From a bacterium (GTDB lineage: Bacteria > Cyanobacteriota > Vampirovibrionia > Gastranaerophilales > Gastranaerophilaceae): 38,662 nt of DNA. A program made the translations under genes and the position numbers. The notes beneath the pieces are model-generated. The model made no database searches, was not told the origin of the DNA, and worked only from the letters and a program-made list of their open reading frames with translations. The stretch's first letter is position 1. The number at the start of each line of letters is the position of its first letter. The stretch is from the NCBI GenBank assembly GCA_017942035.1, contig JAGAVG010000051.1, positions 1 to 38,662 on the forward strand, in the 5' to 3' direction. Shown here piece by piece: positions 24,886 to 32,568 of the stretch.

Positions 24886-26664
24886 TTAGACATTACTTTC
24901 CACATTAACAGGCAATCTGAACCCGAAAGTTGATCCTTCGCCTTCTTCCGAGATTAAGAACACTTCACCGTCATGTTTTTCGATTGTTGATTTTACAAGG
25001 TAAAGTCCAAGGCCGGTGCCTTTAATCGTGTGAGTGTTATTTTCTACTCTATAAAATCTGTCAAAAACTTTTTTCTGACATTCAGGAGGAATTCCGCAGC
25101 CTTCATCTTTTACAGATATTTCTACAAGATCATCCGCTCTTTTTATTGAAACTTCTATTTTTGTATTATCAGGCGAATATTTTATCGCGTTTGACATAAG
25201 GTTTGTGAAGGCTCTTGATATACTGTCATAATTGAACATCAAAGTCGGGATATCGCCTTCTTTATGCATTGAAACAGTAAGATTATGTTCTTTTATAAGG
25301 ACTCCCAGCTGATTTACACAACTTTCCACAAGCTGAATGATATTATTTTGGTCTTTATGAAGTTTATATCCGGATTCGAGCCTTGAAAAATCAAGAATAT
25401 CGTTTACCATGTTATTCAATCTGATGATTTCCTGATTAATTGTTCCGATAAATTCTTTTTGGGTTTCATAATCAAACTCATTACCCATTGTATAAAGTGT
25501 GTCGATATAACTTCTAAGAACCGTGACCGGTGTTCTTAATTCATGCGAAACGTTAGATATGAAGTTTGAGCGCATCATATCCATTTCAGCCTCTTTTGTC
25601 ATATCAATGAGTACAATTATGTATCCGACGTAATCTTTATTTCGTGTAAACATCGGTGAAATTATTGATTTAATCGTTCTGTTATCTACAACAATATTGA
25701 AAGAAATTGGTTTGTTTTCTATATCAGAAAGCGGTGTATCTTTGAATTCTTCAATTTTATCCGCAAAACAGTGACTGCCTGCAGAATCCAGATAGTTTTG
25801 AATTTTCGTATTTAAAAGCTGGTTTTCTTCTATTTCCAGCAAAAATTGAGCATGGTCATTAACCAGTACAACATTATCAGTGTTATCACAAACAACAACG
25901 CCGTTTGCAATACTCATCAAGATTGCCTCTAACTTATTTCTCTCTAATGTGAGCTGTTCAATATTCTGTTCTTCATAGATATGAAGTTTATGGGACATCT
26001 CGTTAAATGCATTGAATAATTCTTCAACTTCCTGACTAACTTCTTTGCCTTCGATTGTATATCCGAATTCTCCCGTCGAAATTCTGCGAACTCCCTCTTG
26101 AAGAATTCTTAATTCACGTGTTATAAGGTATGTATTTATTAAAACTACAAACGCAAAGATTACCCAAGCCGCAAGGAATACAAACAAAAGCGAGGATCTT
26201 GTAGTCGAGGATATCTGCTCAATAATTTTCCCTGAAAATGCAACGGTTACAGAACCATAGTATGTATTTATGTTCCCTTTTTGTTTTGCAATTTGGGAGG
26301 TTACTATAATGTTTGATTTTACACGTTTGTCGTTTTGTTTGTTTTGTTCAAAATATGTTATGTTATCTTGTTCATCACGAAACTGAATATATACAATATC
26401 AGGATGGCTTTTTAAAATTGTATCAGCATGCGATTTTGCCGCGTTAAAAGCTTCTTTCAAAGGCATTTGCTCAGAAAGTTCAACACATTCCACCGCAAGA
26501 GCTTTTGAAATAACTTTTCCGAAGCTCTGATAACCTTCATTCAATTTGTTTTGAATGTTGTATATCGCAAATATTGCAATGCTTATAATCAAAAACGTAC
26601 TCAAAAGCAGACCGAAGATTATCAGTCTGTTTTGAGTTGTCAAACTAACTTTATTTTTATTCAT
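24886..26664 (-). CDS. Membrane sensor histidine kinase (PhoR/WalK-like)
   Basis: The 592 residues have helix 1 (about 13-34), an extracytoplasmic sensor domain, helix 2 (about 160-182), HAMP (about 183-235), a PAS domain (about 245-350), HisKA with SNVSHELRTPV (phospho-acceptor His near 370) and HATPase_c with N box NLMSNAIKYSP, DEGCGIPP and GTGLGLYLV. It phosphorylates a response regulator, which is not adjacent. Domain order is that of PhoR/WalK/ResE kinases. Its own promoter overlaps the end of the upstream FAD oxidoreductase gene; no Shine-Dalgarno, so probably leaderless. Confidence 0.93.
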   Translation of the reverse strand: MNKNKVSLTTQNRLIIFGLLLSTFLIISIAIFAIYNIQNKLNEGYQSFGKVISKALAVECVELSEQMPLKEAFNAAKSHADTILKSHPDIVYIQFRDEQDNITYFEQNKQNDKRVKSNIIVTSQIAKQKGNINTYYGSVTVAFSGKIIEQISSTTRSSLLFVFLAAWVIFAFVVLINTYLITRELRILQEGVRRISTGEFGYTIEGKEVSQEVEELFNAFNEMSHKLHIYEEQNIEQLTLERNKLEAILMSIANGVVVCDNTDNVVLVNDHAQFLLEIEENQLLNTKIQNYLDSAGSHCFADKIEEFKDTPLSDIENKPISFNIVVDNRTIKSIISPMFTRNKDYVGYIIVLIDMTKEAEMDMMRSNFISNVSHELRTPVTVLRSYIDTLYTMGNEFDYETQKEFIGTINQEIIRLNNMVNDILDFSRLESGYKLHKDQNNIIQLVESCVNQLGVLIKEHNLTVSMHKEGDIPTLMFNYDSISRAFTNLMSNAIKYSPDNTKIEVSIKRADDLVEISVKDEGCGIPPECQKKVFDRFYRVENNTHTIKGTGLGLYLVKSTIEKHDGEVFLISEEGEGSTFGFRLPVNVESNV

Positions 26665-26670
26665 AGTAAA

Positions 26671-26699
26671 ATTATACCACTATAATTTATCTTGCGCAA
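26671..26699 (-). promoter_or_regulatory. Promoter of the sensor kinase gene, leaderless spacing
   Basis: Minus strand: TTGCGC (26694-26699), 17-bp spacer, TATAAT (26671-26676), then TTTACT and ATG. The -10 ends exactly 6 nt before the start codon. The -35 lies inside the end of the preceding coding region. Confidence 0.6.
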
Positions 26700-28060
26700 A
26701 TTGTGCGGGCAACATGAACGCCGGATGCGGAAGCTTGAATAAGTCCTCTTGTAACCCCTGCACCATCACCGATTGCAAATAAATTCTTAACTCCTTCTGT
26801 TTCAAGTTCATCGGTTAATTTTACTCTTGCAGAGTAGAATTTAACTTCTATACCGTAAAGAAGGGTGTATCTTGATGCCGTACCCGGACAAACTTTATCT
26901 AGTGCTCTCAACATTTCGATAATACTTGTCATCTGTCTGTAAGGAATAACAAGGCTCAAGTCTCCCGGAGTTGCGCAGGCAAGTGTTGGAGAAATTATGC
27001 TTGATTTAATTCTATCCGGAGTAGAACGGCGGCCGTCAAGGATATCACCGAATCTTTGAACAAGAATTCCGCCGCCTAACATATTTGCAAGACTTGCGAT
27101 ATGCTGACCGTATTTAATCGGCTCTTTAAACGGTTCGGTGAATTTTTCGCTTACAAGAAGCGCGAAGTTTGTATTTTTGGTTTTCATATTTGCGTAACTG
27201 TGGCCGTTTACTGTTGCAATTCCGTTGTAATTTTCCTGAACAACTTCACCATTCGGGTTCATACAGAATGTTCTGACTTCATCCCCGAATGTAGGAGCGT
27301 GATAGATTAATTTTGATTCATAAAGTTTTGATGTTAACGGTTCAAAAACCGGAGCCGGAAGTTCAACACGAACACCAACATCTACCGCATTATTTACCAT
27401 ACCGATTTTGTTTGCCGCAAATTCCTGAGTTAACCAATCTGCACCTTCTCTTCCCGGTGCGATAATTGTGTATTCAGCGCAAATTGTTTCGCCGTTATCA
27501 AGAACAATACCTTTTACCTGTTCGCATTCAACAATTAAATTTTTGGCTGAAACGTTGTTTAAAATTGTAATTTTGCCATCAAGATAATCTTGCATATTTT
27601 TCAAAACATCAAGGCTTCTTTCAGTTCCGAGGTGTCTTACAGGAGAATAAACAAGTTTAAGTTCTGCAAGTGAGGCTTGTTTTTCAAGCTCGTCGTAAAC
27701 TTTTCTGTCTGTTCCGAAAACTTCTTCGGTTGCGCCGTATTCAAGATAAAGTTTATCGGAATAATCAATTAATTCTTCAACTTTTTTACGCGGCATATAA
27801 TCAACAAGGTGACCGCCAACGTCAGGTGTAAGAGTTAACTTGCCGTCTGAAAAAGCTCCGGCGCCGCCCCAGCCGCAAAGCAGTCCGCATTTTTTACAAT
27901 TCGGACATTTTTCATAGCCTTCACGAAGCAAACATTTTCTATTTTCTATTTTTTGTCCTTTTTCAATTAATACAACTTTCCATTCTGGACGAAGTTTTAC
28001 TATCTCAAGAGCCGCAAAAATTCCGGCAGGGCCAGCTCCAATGATTGCTACATTATACAT
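26687..28060 (-). CDS. FAD-dependent oxidoreductase (COG2509-type)
   Basis: The 457 residues begin with the dinucleotide-binding VAIIGAGPAGIFAAL (GxGxxG at 8-13). A Cys-rich segment, CLLREGYEKCPNCKKC (about 43-58) and LLCGWGGAGAFSDGKL, is typical of the COG2509 FAD-dependent dehydrogenases; its five cysteines may bind metal or undergo redox. FAIGDGAGVTRGLIQASASG near the C-terminus closes the FAD site. The substrate is unknown for the family. ATGGAGATATG-like GGAG precedes the start. It lies 22 bp upstream of the sensor kinase, same strand. Confidence 0.88.
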   Translation of the reverse strand: MYNVAIIGAGPAGIFAALEIVKLRPEWKVVLIEKGQKIENRKCLLREGYEKCPNCKKCGLLCGWGGAGAFSDGKLTLTPDVGGHLVDYMPRKKVEELIDYSDKLYLEYGATEEVFGTDRKVYDELEKQASLAELKLVYSPVRHLGTERSLDVLKNMQDYLDGKITILNNVSAKNLIVECEQVKGIVLDNGETICAEYTIIAPGREGADWLTQEFAANKIGMVNNAVDVGVRVELPAPVFEPLTSKLYESKLIYHAPTFGDEVRTFCMNPNGEVVQENYNGIATVNGHSYANMKTKNTNFALLVSEKFTEPFKEPIKYGQHIASLANMLGGGILVQRFGDILDGRRSTPDRIKSSIISPTLACATPGDLSLVIPYRQMTSIIEMLRALDKVCPGTASRYTLLYGIEVKFYSARVKLTDELETEGVKNLFAIGDGAGVTRGLIQASASGVHVARTICAR

Positions 28061-28075
28061 TGCATATCTCCATTT

Positions 28076-28105
28076 ATTCTACTCAACCAATTAAATATAA
28101 AACAA
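28076..28105 (-). promoter_or_regulatory. Putative promoter of the FAD oxidoreductase gene
   Basis: Minus strand: TTGTTT (28100-28105), 18-bp spacer, TAGAAT (28076-28081), about 16 bp before the start codon, leaving just room for the GGAG ribosome-binding site. Confidence 0.4.
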
Positions 28106-28149
28106 ACATTATTTTAATTAAAGAGAATGTAAGTATTTGTAAAGCGATT

Positions 28150-28761
28150 TTATACTTTTACTGGTTCAAAATCTATGCTGTCAAAGTTAATTTTAAAATC
28201 CCTTTTGCCGTATTTTTTATTACTTTTCATGTTTAAAACTAATTGAACCTGCTCTCCTGTCTTTGCTTTTGTAATCGGGTCGTAGCCTTCTGTAATCCTT
28301 AAGGTTTTTCTTGATAGAATACTGTCAATGGCATTTTTATATGCATTTTTTGCTTGTTGAAGCCCCAAACTGTCAAGATAGCCCATGCGCTTCAACATCC
28401 CTTGAATTTTACCGATATTTTTTCCGGCAATTCTTATTTGGTCAGCTTCTTTTCCTGTCAATAGATACGAACGGGAATCTTTTTGAATTACCCGCATAAA
28501 ATCAGATGACGTCATAGACGGCATTTGCTTTCTTGTCAAAAGTATCCGGCGCGGGTTATAATCGTTATCCTTTTCAAGGTATTTAACCATCGCGTTATAT
28601 TCTTTTGTTCCCTTTTGTGTCGGGCTGGTTAAAGCTGTGACAGCCTTTCTGCAGGCACTTGTGACTAAATCCTGACTAGTGACCAGTGTGTCATCAACAC
28701 GTACTTTTACCGGGATTACACCTGTAAATTGCGGTTGATATTGAGACCTTTCGATGCGCAT
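28150..28761 (-). CDS. Lineage-specific protein with N-terminal F-T-G tag
   Basis: Not recognised. About 203 residues, starting MRIERSQYQPQFTGVIPVKV, a basic, mostly helical protein with no signal or membrane segment; the C-terminal part has repeated Lys-rich beta strands. CGGAG before ATG 28761 decides the start over an in-frame ATG 30 bp upstream. Its opening belongs with the F-x-G/S/A tags of the genes at 7018, 19894 and 23912. It has the same promoter-like element as the gene at 19894-20808. Confidence 0.65.
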   Translation of the reverse strand: MRIERSQYQPQFTGVIPVKVRVDDTLVTSQDLVTSACRKAVTALTSPTQKGTKEYNAMVKYLEKDNDYNPRRILLTRKQMPSMTSSDFMRVIQKDSRSYLLTGKEADQIRIAGKNIGKIQGMLKRMGYLDSLGLQQAKNAYKNAIDSILSRKTLRITEGYDPITKAKTGEQVQLVLNMKSNKKYGKRDFKINFDSIDFEPVKV

Positions 28762-28779
28762 AAATTTTCTCCGTTTTTT

Positions 28780-28811
28780 ATTATAAAACACGTGAAAAAA
28801 ATTTTTGCTAG
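28780..28811 (-). promoter_or_regulatory. Promoter-like element shared with the gene at 19894
   Basis: Minus strand: CTAGCA (28806-28811), 20 bp, TATAAT (28780-28785). The 13-mer AAACTAGCAAAAA is identical to that upstream of the tagged lipoprotein gene, with the same distance to the -10. Confidence 0.5.
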
Positions 28812-28840
28812 TTTGTAATTATTAATTTAAAATACTATAA

Positions 28841-29521
28841 TTAATAATCCATAACCCAATTATTTTCCATTAATCTTGCAGTGCATGTGGCACCTAATGA
28901 TGTTTCTTTTGTGGAACATTTAAGATCCCATTTTGAGGTAGTTTTCCAGTACGAATTCGGATCATTTCCAGCATAGACAATACCGCCTCTCGGATATATT
29001 TTATATCCCCCATTTGTACAAGAAAGATGCCAGTAAAAAACATCTCTGCCGTACGTGTTTGGTGCTTTATCACCATTTACATCAATAATTAGTCTACCCC
29101 ACCAATTGGCATCTTTGTCCAGGTATAAATTCATTTTCATCCCGTTTTTCAAATAGAAGAATTGATAACTACTATTGTCTATATATGGAGCATTTAACAT
29201 TTTTATTGCACATTTTGAATCTGAAGTTTCTTGACAAATTGTTTCACCTGTAATTTCTATGTATTTGCTAAAGGTTTTTGTCCAGTAATTATCATCATCC
29301 GAATAATTGTCTACTAAGCTTGAACAAACATTCTCAACACCTTCATCAACGGCAATCTTCATAAAAATCCCGTTAAGCAATGAGTAAGCTTTTTGTGCCT
29401 GTGTTGCCAGTACTTTCTTTTGATATTTAGCGATAAGAGCCGGCATGGTTAATGCTGCAACAATTCCTATTATCCCTAAAGTTATAAGTGTTTCAGCTAA
29501 TGTAAAACCTTTTTTCACCAT
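28841..29521 (-). CDS. Prepilin-like (pseudopilin) protein 3
   Basis: The 226 residues start MVKKG and then FTLAETLITLGIIGIVAALT, a textbook prepilin peptidase site with Gly before Phe. The mature domain has ICQETSDSKC, a cysteine pair in the position seen in the other two, then LIIDVNGDKAPNTYGRDVFYW, and ends with two more cysteines. AAAGG precedes ATG. It is divergent from the second small XRE regulator and is driven by TTGACA-17-TATTAT with a palindrome at the start site, the same plan as prepilin-like gene 2. Confidence 0.87.
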   Translation of the reverse strand: MVKKGFTLAETLITLGIIGIVAALTMPALIAKYQKKVLATQAQKAYSLLNGIFMKIAVDEGVENVCSSLVDNYSDDDNYWTKTFSKYIEITGETICQETSDSKCAIKMLNAPYIDNSSYQFFYLKNGMKMNLYLDKDANWWGRLIIDVNGDKAPNTYGRDVFYWHLSCTNGGYKIYPRGGIVYAGNDPNSYWKTTSKWDLKCSTKETSLGATCTARLMENNWVMDY

Positions 29522-29559
29522 GATTTAGCCTTTCTCGTATAAAATCTTTTAATTGTTAA

Positions 29560-29579
29560 ATACAATATATAGATTGTAT
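29560..29579. promoter_or_regulatory. 20-bp inverted repeat, likely operator of the prepilin 3/XRE pair
   Basis: ATACAAT and ATTGTAT are perfect 7-bp arms around ATATAG. The form ATAC-N12-GTAT, the 20-bp length and the 7-nt distance from the prepilin -10 are the same as for the palindrome at 19107-19126; the inner bases differ, as expected if each XRE protein has its own specificity. Confidence 0.65.
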
Positions 29580-29586
29580 ATAGTAT

Positions 29587-29615
29587 ATAATAAATTGTGG
29601 AATAAATTTTGTCAA
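29587..29615 (-). promoter_or_regulatory. Promoter of prepilin-like gene 3
   Basis: Minus strand: TTGACA (29610-29615), 17-bp spacer, TATTAT (29587-29592). Confidence 0.75.
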
Positions 29616-29620
29616 GTTAT

Positions 29621-29626
29621 TAAAAT
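29621..29626 (+). promoter_or_regulatory. -10 box of XRE regulator gene 2, leaderless spacing
   Basis: TAAAAT ends exactly 6 nt before ATG 29633; no Shine-Dalgarno. Layout is the same as for XRE regulator gene 1. Confidence 0.45.
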
Positions 29627-29632
29627 TTACTT

Positions 29633-29860
29633 ATGAATAAAAGTGAAATTTTAAAAGAATTCGGACGAAATTTGAAAGCAGAACGTAATCGTGCGGGATT
29701 ATCTCAAGAGGAACTGGCCGAAAGAATTGGACTTTCGTATGGTCAGGTTATTGGAACGATTGAAAGAGGTGAAACTAACACTTCGTTATCTGTTATTGTA
29801 TCTATTTTAGAAACTTTAAATCTTGATTTTGAAAAACTTTATGACAGAAATAGATTTTAA
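29633..29860 (+). CDS. Small XRE-family HTH regulator 2
   Basis: The 75 residues are one Cro/C1-type helix-turn-helix: LKAERNRAGLSQEELAERIG, LSYGQVIGTIERGETNTSL, with the recognition helix at about 37-46. It has no other domain. Placed back to back with prepilin-like gene 3 and likely to bind the inverted repeat between them. It differs from regulator 1 in most positions outside the HTH frame. It ends 11 bp from the convergent protease gene. Confidence 0.92.
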   Translation: MNKSEILKEFGRNLKAERNRAGLSQEELAERIGLSYGQVIGTIERGETNTSLSVIVSILETLNLDFEKLYDRNRF

Positions 29861-29871
29861 TACAAAATTTA

Positions 29872-31194
29872 CTATTTCATAATCATATCATTAATATTTT
29901 TTATTAAATTTTGAATTTCTTCCGAATTATCAATCTGCTGAGCTTTTTGCGCATATATTTTTGCTTGTTCAGGTTTTTTGTTATTTATATAGATTACCGC
30001 CGCATTATAATATATTACATATTTTTCTTCATTGCGTTTTGATATAGATAATCCTTTTTCCAAAGATGCTATTGCTTCATCAACTCTTTCCAGTTCAGAC
30101 AGTGCAATTGCTTTATCAATATAACCGTTTACAATATCAGGAGCTTTTTTGATGTAATTTTCTGCTTCTTTGAGTTTTTTCTCAGAACGGCTTTTATTGT
30201 TCCCTAAAATTATCGGAGCGTAAATTAATCCAGTCTTATCAATCTGATCATGTGCAATATTTGTTACATCAGGATACATTTTATATAAAAGATTTATTGT
30301 GTTTAAATCTGATGTTGAAAGATATTGGAATTCACTTCTGTACTGGCTGAAAATGCTGTTTGAATTCTCGTTTGACATATACATCAAATCGTCACTGTTA
30401 TAACTGTGCCCCATAATCCCGAGAGCATGACCCATTTCGTGAAGGACGGTATTATAAAGTTCTTTGTCGGAAAAATAATTACCGCGCGGATCTTTGTCAT
30501 AAATAGTTATTGTCATTTTCTTCAAAATCCCGTTTTTAATGGTTGGAACGGTATTTCCAACAACATAATAGCAGGAATTTTCTTTACAAACATCTTTCGG
30601 CATTGGAACAAATTCAATCAAAATATTTGCGATTTCAGGATTTTCAACAATATTAAAGGTTACAAATTTTGTGGAATTGCGCCATTGATTCAGGGCTTTT
30701 AGGGTTTGAACTTCAAAATATTCAGGCAGGCCTGTTATATCAGTTTTTATTGCTATTTTTAGCGGAAAACTTTTTAAATCCCATCTTATAACGCCGCTTT
30801 CAGACGGAACTTGTTCGATATAATTGTCAGAAGTTAGTGCCGTAAAACGGTTTCTTAAATCTTCGATTTTTATTGAAGCTGTGGTTTTGGCGCTGTCGTT
30901 TACATTACTTTCTGAAATTTTAAACAATTCTTTTTGAATTTTTATGGTCGGAGAAAGTTTTGTCAGAGTTTTTGTGTAATAATAACGTATTTTTTTATCT
31001 TTTTTAGAAATATTATATGCTTTTGAAAAATTTGTATAGGCTGCAACGTAATCCTGATTGTCAAAACATTTTTTCCCGGCATTAAAATAAAAGGATGGTA
31101 AAAATTCCACAAAAATTCCGAATGCAACCGCGATTACACAAATAAAAATAATAATTATTCTATCCGGTGTAATACCGGACTTTTTATTCAGCAT
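29872..31194 (-). CDS. Membrane-anchored TPR-matrixin metalloprotease
   Basis: The 440 residues have one N-terminal membrane helix (about 12-30), a short TPR-like region (about 36-80), and a metzincin protease domain with HEMGHALGIMGH (252-263, HExxHxxGxxH) and the Met-turn LMYM (270-273), as in matrixins (M10). A second TPR region (about 340-435) follows. The protease should face outside. The start overlaps the scpB end by 11 bp, so it is the last gene of the smc-scpA-scpB operon, an odd partner for chromosome segregation. It may simply exploit the operon or act in a cell-cycle-linked step; nothing here decides. Confidence 0.85.
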   Translation of the reverse strand: MLNKKSGITPDRIIIIFICVIAVAFGIFVEFLPSFYFNAGKKCFDNQDYVAAYTNFSKAYNISKKDKKIRYYYTKTLTKLSPTIKIQKELFKISESNVNDSAKTTASIKIEDLRNRFTALTSDNYIEQVPSESGVIRWDLKSFPLKIAIKTDITGLPEYFEVQTLKALNQWRNSTKFVTFNIVENPEIANILIEFVPMPKDVCKENSCYYVVGNTVPTIKNGILKKMTITIYDKDPRGNYFSDKELYNTVLHEMGHALGIMGHSYNSDDLMYMSNENSNSIFSQYRSEFQYLSTSDLNTINLLYKMYPDVTNIAHDQIDKTGLIYAPIILGNNKSRSEKKLKEAENYIKKAPDIVNGYIDKAIALSELERVDEAIASLEKGLSISKRNEEKYVIYYNAAVIYINNKKPEQAKIYAQKAQQIDNSEEIQNLIKNINDMIMK

Positions 31195-31696
31195 CCTTTA
31201 TTCCTTTATCTATCTCCAAAATTTTTGCAAGCGAACGGGTATCCCCTTTTAGCTTGAAATATTCTGCAAATTTAGGCGTTGTCTTGAGGTTAAAACTTCT
31301 TCCGTTTTTATCTCGAGTTTTCGAAACAAGACCTTTTTCTACAAGTTCTTGAACATGGTCATAAGCCGTTGAGCCTCTTAATTCTTTTAAATCAGTTTGG
31401 CGGATAGGTTCTTTTAATGCAATAACAGACAATGTCCTCAAAACTGCCGGTTTTAAATCAACCGGACAAAGGAGTTCAACAAGGTCGGTAAAATCTTCTT
31501 TCACCTGAATAATATAACCGCTTTCGTCATCAATTTCCAGAGCACCTTCGCGGACTGAATAATCCATAATCAAATCTAAAAGTGCCTGTTCGACAAGTTC
31601 AACTTCAACACCCAGAATATTAGCAATCTCATCCGGCTGCATTGCTCTTGCTGTTATAAATAAAACTGCTTCGACTCTAGATTTCAACTGTTCCAT
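31184..31696 (-). CDS. scpB: Segregation and condensation protein B
   Basis: ScpB forms dimers of two winged-helix domains that bind ScpA and regulate the SMC complex. The 170 residues show RVEAVLFITARAMQPDEIANIL, LLCPVDLKPAVLRTLSVIALKEPIRQTDLKELRG and LVEKGLVSKTRDKNGRSFNLKTTPKFAEYF, all typical. Its start overlaps scpA by 20 bp and its end overlaps the protease gene by 11 bp, indicating translational coupling. Confidence 0.95.
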   Translation of the reverse strand: MEQLKSRVEAVLFITARAMQPDEIANILGVEVELVEQALLDLIMDYSVREGALEIDDESGYIIQVKEDFTDLVELLCPVDLKPAVLRTLSVIALKEPIRQTDLKELRGSTAYDHVQELVEKGLVSKTRDKNGRSFNLKTTPKFAEYFKLKGDTRSLAKILEIDKGIKDAE

Positions 31697-32567
31697 TTAC
31701 ATTGCCTTTCGCCTGATTAATCACATTATCTATCATTTTTTCCGTATCCGGATCAATATTATCCTGCGCGTCAAATCGTTTTTCGCCTTTAACAACATAT
31801 AAATCTGAATAAAATTCATCTTGTTTTAAATCGTAATCGGTTTCTGCTGTCAAGAAGAGTAACGCGATGTATGCGCTTATTTTATCCATCCCTAGAAGGG
31901 TGAGTTCATTCAGCTCAATTTCTTCACTGCGGCTAAAAATCTGTTCAAGATTTTCTTTTAACACGAGCACGCAATTTTCAATATATTCATCGTGTGCAAG
32001 ATTTACGATATCATCCGCAGAAAGTTTTGAATATGATTGAACACGTCTTTTTGCTCTTTCGTGAGCTTGTTTTAAGGACTGTTTTTTCTCCAGTTTTTCA
32101 TAGAATTGTAATTGTCTAATCAAATCTTTCAAAGTTACAACACGATTATGATTTAATTTAACGCTTGTTCTTCTTTGTAAGACATCATCAATAGACACGA
32201 CGTTATTGGTCGGAATGTAATCATCTTCGGGATATTCAACCACGAAACCGTCGTCGTCAAATTGAACATCATCTTGATAATTATCTTCAAACTGCATCAT
32301 ATCAAGGCCGTCAAGAACGTTTGATTTCAATCTTAAAAGAACCGATGCAAACAGAAAAGTTCTGCCGGTAACTCTAAGGTTTTGAGATTTCATCTTGCAC
32401 ATGTGAGCGAGATATTTGTCTGTAACATCGACAATATCAATATTCCAAGGGTCAATCTTGCCGGATTTTGCCATGTCGACAAGAATTCCGATACCCTCAT
32501 TTTGTTTAGGGTTAAGGTTTTCCGGTAAATCTATATTCAAATTTAACATTGCTAATTCACTTGCCAT
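31677..32567 (-). CDS. scpA: Segregation and condensation protein A (kleisin)
   Basis: ScpA closes the ring between the SMC heads. The 296 residues have the N-terminal KSGKIDPWNIDIVDVTDKYL motif and the C-terminal winged-helix region (LTLLGMDKISAYIALLFLTAETDY), with a somewhat acidic linker. The start lies 1 bp after the smc stop. The length is slightly above the usual 250-270. Confidence 0.94.
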   Translation of the reverse strand: MASELAMLNLNIDLPENLNPKQNEGIGILVDMAKSGKIDPWNIDIVDVTDKYLAHMCKMKSQNLRVTGRTFLFASVLLRLKSNVLDGLDMMQFEDNYQDDVQFDDDGFVVEYPEDDYIPTNNVVSIDDVLQRRTSVKLNHNRVVTLKDLIRQLQFYEKLEKKQSLKQAHERAKRRVQSYSKLSADDIVNLAHDEYIENCVLVLKENLEQIFSRSEEIELNELTLLGMDKISAYIALLFLTAETDYDLKQDEFYSDLYVVKGEKRFDAQDNIDPDTEKMIDNVINQAKGNVNGTVEI

Positions 32568-32568
32568 A

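Noticed and set aside
19156-29615. TTGTCAA string shared upstream of both XRE genes and, as TGTCAAG, before the TPR gene
   Set aside because: First read as a regulator site for these genes; it is the reverse complement of the TTGACA -35 of the divergent gene in all three cases.
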